Positions 14,217-16,732 of a DNA stretch of 16,732 nt are shown here, one piece after another (positions within the stretch are counted from its first letter, which is position 1; each line of letters opens with the position of its first letter). The DNA is from an uncultured Rhodovulum sp. GTDB lineage: Bacteria > Pseudomonadota > Alphaproteobacteria > Rhodobacterales > Rhodobacteraceae. A program made the position numbers and the translations under genes. The stretch covers positions 1-16,732 of the forward strand of contig CAMIMK010000031.1 of the NCBI GenBank assembly GCA_946221765.1. The letters are read 5' to 3'. A model generated the notes under the pieces. The model was given only the letters and a program-made list of their open reading frames with translations. It did no database searches and was not told the origin of the DNA.

Positions 14217-15074
14217 ATGGAAACCATCGTCATGGACAGCCCGGCCCGAACATCGGCCAAGCCGGCTCCTCGGGCCACCGCGCCTGCAAGCTACGCCGCG
14301 CCGGTCGCCGCGATCGACGCGAAGATCGACCGCATCTACTACGGCGACTTCCTCGCCGTGCGCGACAGCCACATCGCGATCGAGAAGAACAAGATCACCG
14401 GCTTCATCGGTCCGTCCGGCTGCGGCAAGTCGACGGTGCTGCGGTCGCTCAACCGCATGAACGACCTGATCCCGAGCTTCCGGCTCGAGGGCAAGGTCCA
14501 GTTCCTCGACCAGGACATCTACGCCCGCAACATCGACCCGGTGGTGGTGCGCCGGCACATCGGCATGGTCTTCCAGCAGCCGAACCCCTTCTCGATGTCG
14601 ATCTTCGAGAATGTCGCCTTCGGCCTCCGGCTGAACCGCTACAAGGGCGACTATAGCGAGCGGGTCGAGCATGCCCTGCGCCGCGCCGGCCTCTGGAACG
14701 AGGTCAAGGACAAGCTGAAGCAGAACGGCCTCGCTTTGTCCGGCGGCCAGCAGCAGCGCCTCTGCATCGCCCGGGCCATCGCCACCGAGCCGACCGTGCT
14801 CCTGATGGACGAGCCCTGCTCTGCCCTTGATCCGATCGCGACGCGGATTATCGAGGAGCTGATGCTCGACCTGAAGAAGGACTACACGGTCGCGATCGTG
14901 ACCCACAACATGCAGCAGGCCACCCGCGTCGCGGATGTGACCGCCTTCTACTCGGTCGACATTTCGAAGGGCGGCCGCACCGGCTTCCTCTGCGAGGTCG
15001 GCGAGACCCGGCAGATCTTCGAGGCCCCGCAAAACGAGTTGACCAAGCGCTACATCTCTGGCGAGTTCAGCTGA
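14217..15074 (+). CDS. pstB: Phosphate ABC transporter ATP-binding protein PstB
   Basis: A 285-residue ATPase on the inner face of the membrane that powers phosphate import. It has Walker A GPSGCGKST (65-73), the Q-loop at FQQPNPF (119-125), the ABC signature LSGGQQQR (174-181), Walker B VLLMDE (194-199) and the switch histidine H230 in VTHNMQQA. The sequence RMNDLIP after Walker A is characteristic of PstB. The first about 33 residues are an Ala/Pro-rich extension common in alphaproteobacterial homologues. The ATG at 14217 has GGAGGGG upstream (14207-14213); an ATG five codons in is less well placed. phoU, which often follows, is not present. Confidence 0.96.
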   Translation: METIVMDSPARTSAKPAPRATAPASYAAPVAAIDAKIDRIYYGDFLAVRDSHIAIEKNKITGFIGPSGCGKSTVLRSLNRMNDLIPSFRLEGKVQFLDQDIYARNIDPVVVRRHIGMVFQQPNPFSMSIFENVAFGLRLNRYKGDYSERVEHALRRAGLWNEVKDKLKQNGLALSGGQQQRLCIARAIATEPTVLLMDEPCSALDPIATRIIEELMLDLKKDYTVAIVTHNMQQATRVADVTAFYSVDISKGGRTGFLCEVGETRQIFEAPQNELTKRYISGEFS

Positions 15075-15096
15075 CGGGCATTGCGACGGCGATGCG

Positions 15097-15123
15097 CGCG
15101 CGGCCCGGACGTCGGGCTGCGCG
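15097..15123 (+). terminator. Hairpin after pstB
   Basis: CGCGCGGCCCG (15097-15107) and CGGGCTGCGCG (15113-15123) make an 11-bp stem with one G-U pair and a five-base loop in the 67-bp gap between pstB and the Fic-like gene. No T run follows, so read-through into the next gene is possible. Confidence 0.45.
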
Positions 15124-15141
15124 GCAGGAAGGAGCAGACGG

Positions 15142-15798
15142 ATGGCGTGCTGGGGTCGCCTTGACCTTCCGTCGATTGATGCGGCCGTTCAGGACACCAT
15201 GGCGCATCTGCCCTTCGGCGGCGAAGGCGATCCCGAGGCGATGTCGCGGCGGCTGATCGAGGGCTACCACTACGTGGACCAGCTGCTGGCCGACCATGTC
15301 GAAGTCTTCGCCTATGGTCAGTCGCATCACCTGCTGGAGCTGAACCACCGGGTGCTGTGCGGCACGACGCCGGAGCGGCGGGTTCAGTTCGCCAACCACA
15401 TCACGGAAACCGAGCACTGGTTCTACGACCGGGCCGATGCGGGCATCTCCGAGCTGAATGGCTGGTACGCGCGGAGTCGCAACCGGGACGTTCTGGTGCT
15501 GGCGGGAGGGATGATCGTGCAGGTCGTGAGCCGCCCGCAGCTCTTCATCGAGGGCAACAAGCGGACCTCCGCGCTGATCGCGAGCTACCTGCTGGCGCGC
15601 GAGGCCCGGCCGCCGCTCGTGGTCACGCCCGAGCACCACGCGGAGTTCACGATGCTGACCGATCGCGCCGCCCGGGTCGAGCGCCGCGGCCTGGTGGGGA
15701 ACCTGCAGGCAACGCTCGCCACCCGCCGCCTGGTCGACTTCCTGCGGGAGACCGGCGAAGCCCGGATGCTGCGCGAGCCGCTGCCGCTGCGCCGGTGA
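15142..15798 (+). CDS. Fic-like protein with Gln in place of the catalytic His
   Basis: A 218-residue cytosolic protein with a Fic/Doc-type core. The active-loop motif HxFxxGN(G/K)R is seen as QLFIEGNKRT (133-142), so F135, E137, G138, N139 and R141 are kept while the histidine that acts as base in AMP transfer is Q133. The following helix ALIASYLLA also fits the fold. The helix LIEGYHYVDQLLADHVEVFAYG and the segment HHLLELNHRVLCG (62-74) resemble the part before the core in class II Fic proteins, where an IEG-type helix is autoinhibitory; here the Ser/Thr of that motif is R36. It may be a pseudo-enzyme or have a changed chemistry. The ATG at 15142 follows AAGGAG by seven bases. It lies 67 bp after pstB and may share its transcript. 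Family membership is fairly sure, function unknown. Confidence 0.7.
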   Translation: MACWGRLDLPSIDAAVQDTMAHLPFGGEGDPEAMSRRLIEGYHYVDQLLADHVEVFAYGQSHHLLELNHRVLCGTTPERRVQFANHITETEHWFYDRADAGISELNGWYARSRNRDVLVLAGGMIVQVVSRPQLFIEGNKRTSALIASYLLAREARPPLVVTPEHHAEFTMLTDRAARVERRGLVGNLQATLATRRLVDFLRETGEARMLREPLPLRR

Positions 15799-15960
15799 GG
15801 AAGCCCCCGCATCACCGGACCGCGGCGGCGTCTCCGGCACCGTCGGAGGGTGGCCCGGACGGGACGCGCGTCGTGGTGTTGCGCCACATGACCTCGGACC
15901 CCTCACGCCACTGATCCCCGTATTGCGGCTGGCCACCGGGGCGGCCTAGGGTCGGGCATC

Positions 15961-16732
15961 ATGGCCAGTCCCCGATTCATCCACCTCCGCGTGCATTCCG
16001 CCTATTCGCTGCTCGAGGGCGCGATCCAGGCAAAGGACGTGGTCAAGCGCGCCAAGGCGGCCGGCATGCCGGCCGTGGCGCTCACCGACACCGGCAACCT
16101 CTTCGGCGCGATGGAATTCTCGGCGGCCGCGGCCAAGGAGGGCATCCAGCCGATCATGGGGCTGCAGGTCGATCTCGCCCATGCCCCCGCCGTCCATCCG
16201 GGCGACCGCCCCGCCCCGCCGCGGCCGGTCGTGCTGCTGGCGCAGGACGAGATGGGCTATGCGAACCTGCTCGCCCTGTCCTCGGCCAACTACCTCGACC
16301 CGGGCGAGGCCCTGCCGCATGTCCCGCTCGCGACGCTGACCGCCCATGCCGAGGGGGTCATCTGCCTGACCGGCGGCGCCGGCGGCCCGCTCGGCAGCCT
16401 GATCGCCGAGGGCCATGCGGAGCGCGCCAGGGGTCTGGCACAGATCCTCGCCGCGGCCTTCCCGGGCCGGCTCTATGTGGAAGTGCAGCGCCACCCCGAC
16501 GGCGACACGCCGCGCACGGCGGCAGAGGCCGCGACCGAGCCCGGGCTCGTCACCCTCGCCCATGACCTCGACCTGCCGCTGGTCGCGACCAACGACGTGC
16601 ATTTTACCGATGCGGGGATGTACGAGGCGCAGGACGCCCTGCTCTGCATCGCGGACGGCGCCTATGTGGACCAGAGCCAGCCCCGGCGCCGGCTGACGCC
16701 CGAGCACGGCTTCAAGACCCAGGACGAGATGG
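15961..16732 (+). CDS. dnaE: DNA polymerase III subunit alpha, N-terminal part
   Basis: The first 257 codons of the replicative polymerase subunit; the frame stays open to the window edge. The N-terminal PHP domain is evident: FIHLRVHSAYSLLEGAI (6-22), VALTDTGNLFGAMEFS, QPIMGLQVDL, and LPLVATNDVHFTDAGMYEAQDALLCIADG. In the TDTGNLFGA segment the usual metal-binding His (TDHGN) is Thr, as is usual in alphaproteobacterial DnaE1, suggesting that PHP proofreading is lost and a separate DnaQ does this job. VHSAYSLLEGA marks the DnaE1 rather than the error-prone DnaE2/ImuC type, though the diagnostic C-terminus is outside the window. The ribosome-binding site is weak (AGGG about nine bases upstream). 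Confidence 0.92.
   Translation, partial: MASPRFIHLRVHSAYSLLEGAIQAKDVVKRAKAAGMPAVALTDTGNLFGAMEFSAAAAKEGIQPIMGLQVDLAHAPAVHPGDRPAPPRPVVLLAQDEMGYANLLALSSANYLDPGEALPHVPLATLTAHAEGVICLTGGAGGPLGSLIAEGHAERARGLAQILAAAFPGRLYVEVQRHPDGDTPRTAAEAATEPGLVTLAHDLDLPLVATNDVHFTDAGMYEAQDALLCIADGAYVDQSQPRRRLTPEHGFKTQDEM

Noticed and set aside
13269..15032. 587-codon open frame antisense to pstA and pstB
   Set aside because: It is the complement of two clearly conserved genes and has His/Asp/Arg-rich composition typical of antisense frames.
15923..15951. TTGCGG with CTAGGG 17 bases later as a dnaE promoter
   Set aside because: The -10 match is poor and the start would fall at about the ATG; not convincing.
15799..15960. 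Search for a small gene or RNA between the Fic-like gene and dnaE
   Set aside because: No open frame with a ribosome-binding site, no tRNA cloverleaf; only a weak 5-bp hairpin.

Overview
The window is about 16.7 kb of very GC-rich, densely coding chromosomal DNA from an alphaproteobacterium, most likely a Rhodobacterales member. This rests on DnaE1 with an alphaproteobacterial-type PHP start, the succinylase-type dapD, an aerobic-type cobQ, the gene neighbourhoods, and a hairpin followed by a CCCGGGTATTTG-like tail between genes. Lineage is an inference. I see no insertion sequence, prophage, CRISPR array, tRNA or rRNA.

Layout. 1-170 (-): start of a luciferase-like flavin monooxygenase cut by the window edge, with a good promoter. 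345-4134 (-): a tightly coupled polyamine operon in transcription order puuA (gamma-glutamylputrescine synthetase), puuB (FAD oxidase), potF-like (periplasmic polyamine-binding protein). 4372-5424 (+): a divergent M42 metallo-aminopeptidase. 5598-6236 (+): a NUDIX hydrolase with a low-complexity tail. 6179-7377 (-): dapD (lysine/diaminopimelate synthesis) translationally coupled to a small protein of unknown function whose end overlaps the NUDIX end. 7487-8299 (+): a LOG-family nucleotide phosphoribohydrolase, convergent with 8379-9848 (-) cobQ (cobyric acid synthase). 10026-10913 (+): a FieF-like cation efflux protein with an operator-like palindrome in its promoter. 11225-15074 (+): the high-affinity phosphate operon pstS-pstC-pstA-pstB, preceded by phased Pho-box repeats. 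15142-15798 (+): a Fic-like protein whose active-site histidine position is glutamine. 15961-end (+): the start of dnaE (DNA polymerase III alpha).

How the genes work together. The puuA-puuB-potF block captures putrescine-type polyamines and starts gamma-glutamylated catabolism, but PuuC, PuuD and the PotGHI transporter parts are not in the window. PstS binds periplasmic phosphate, PstC and PstA form the channel and PstB drives import; phoU, which often ends this operon, is not here, and the Fic-like gene stands in its place. The other genes are housekeeping or metabolic genes without an evident functional link.

The most unusual items are the glutamine-variant Fic-like protein behind the pst operon, the 58-bp tail-to-tail coding overlap of the NUDIX and small unknown genes, the unknown protein coupled to dapD, and a cation efflux protein with altered membrane metal-site residues.
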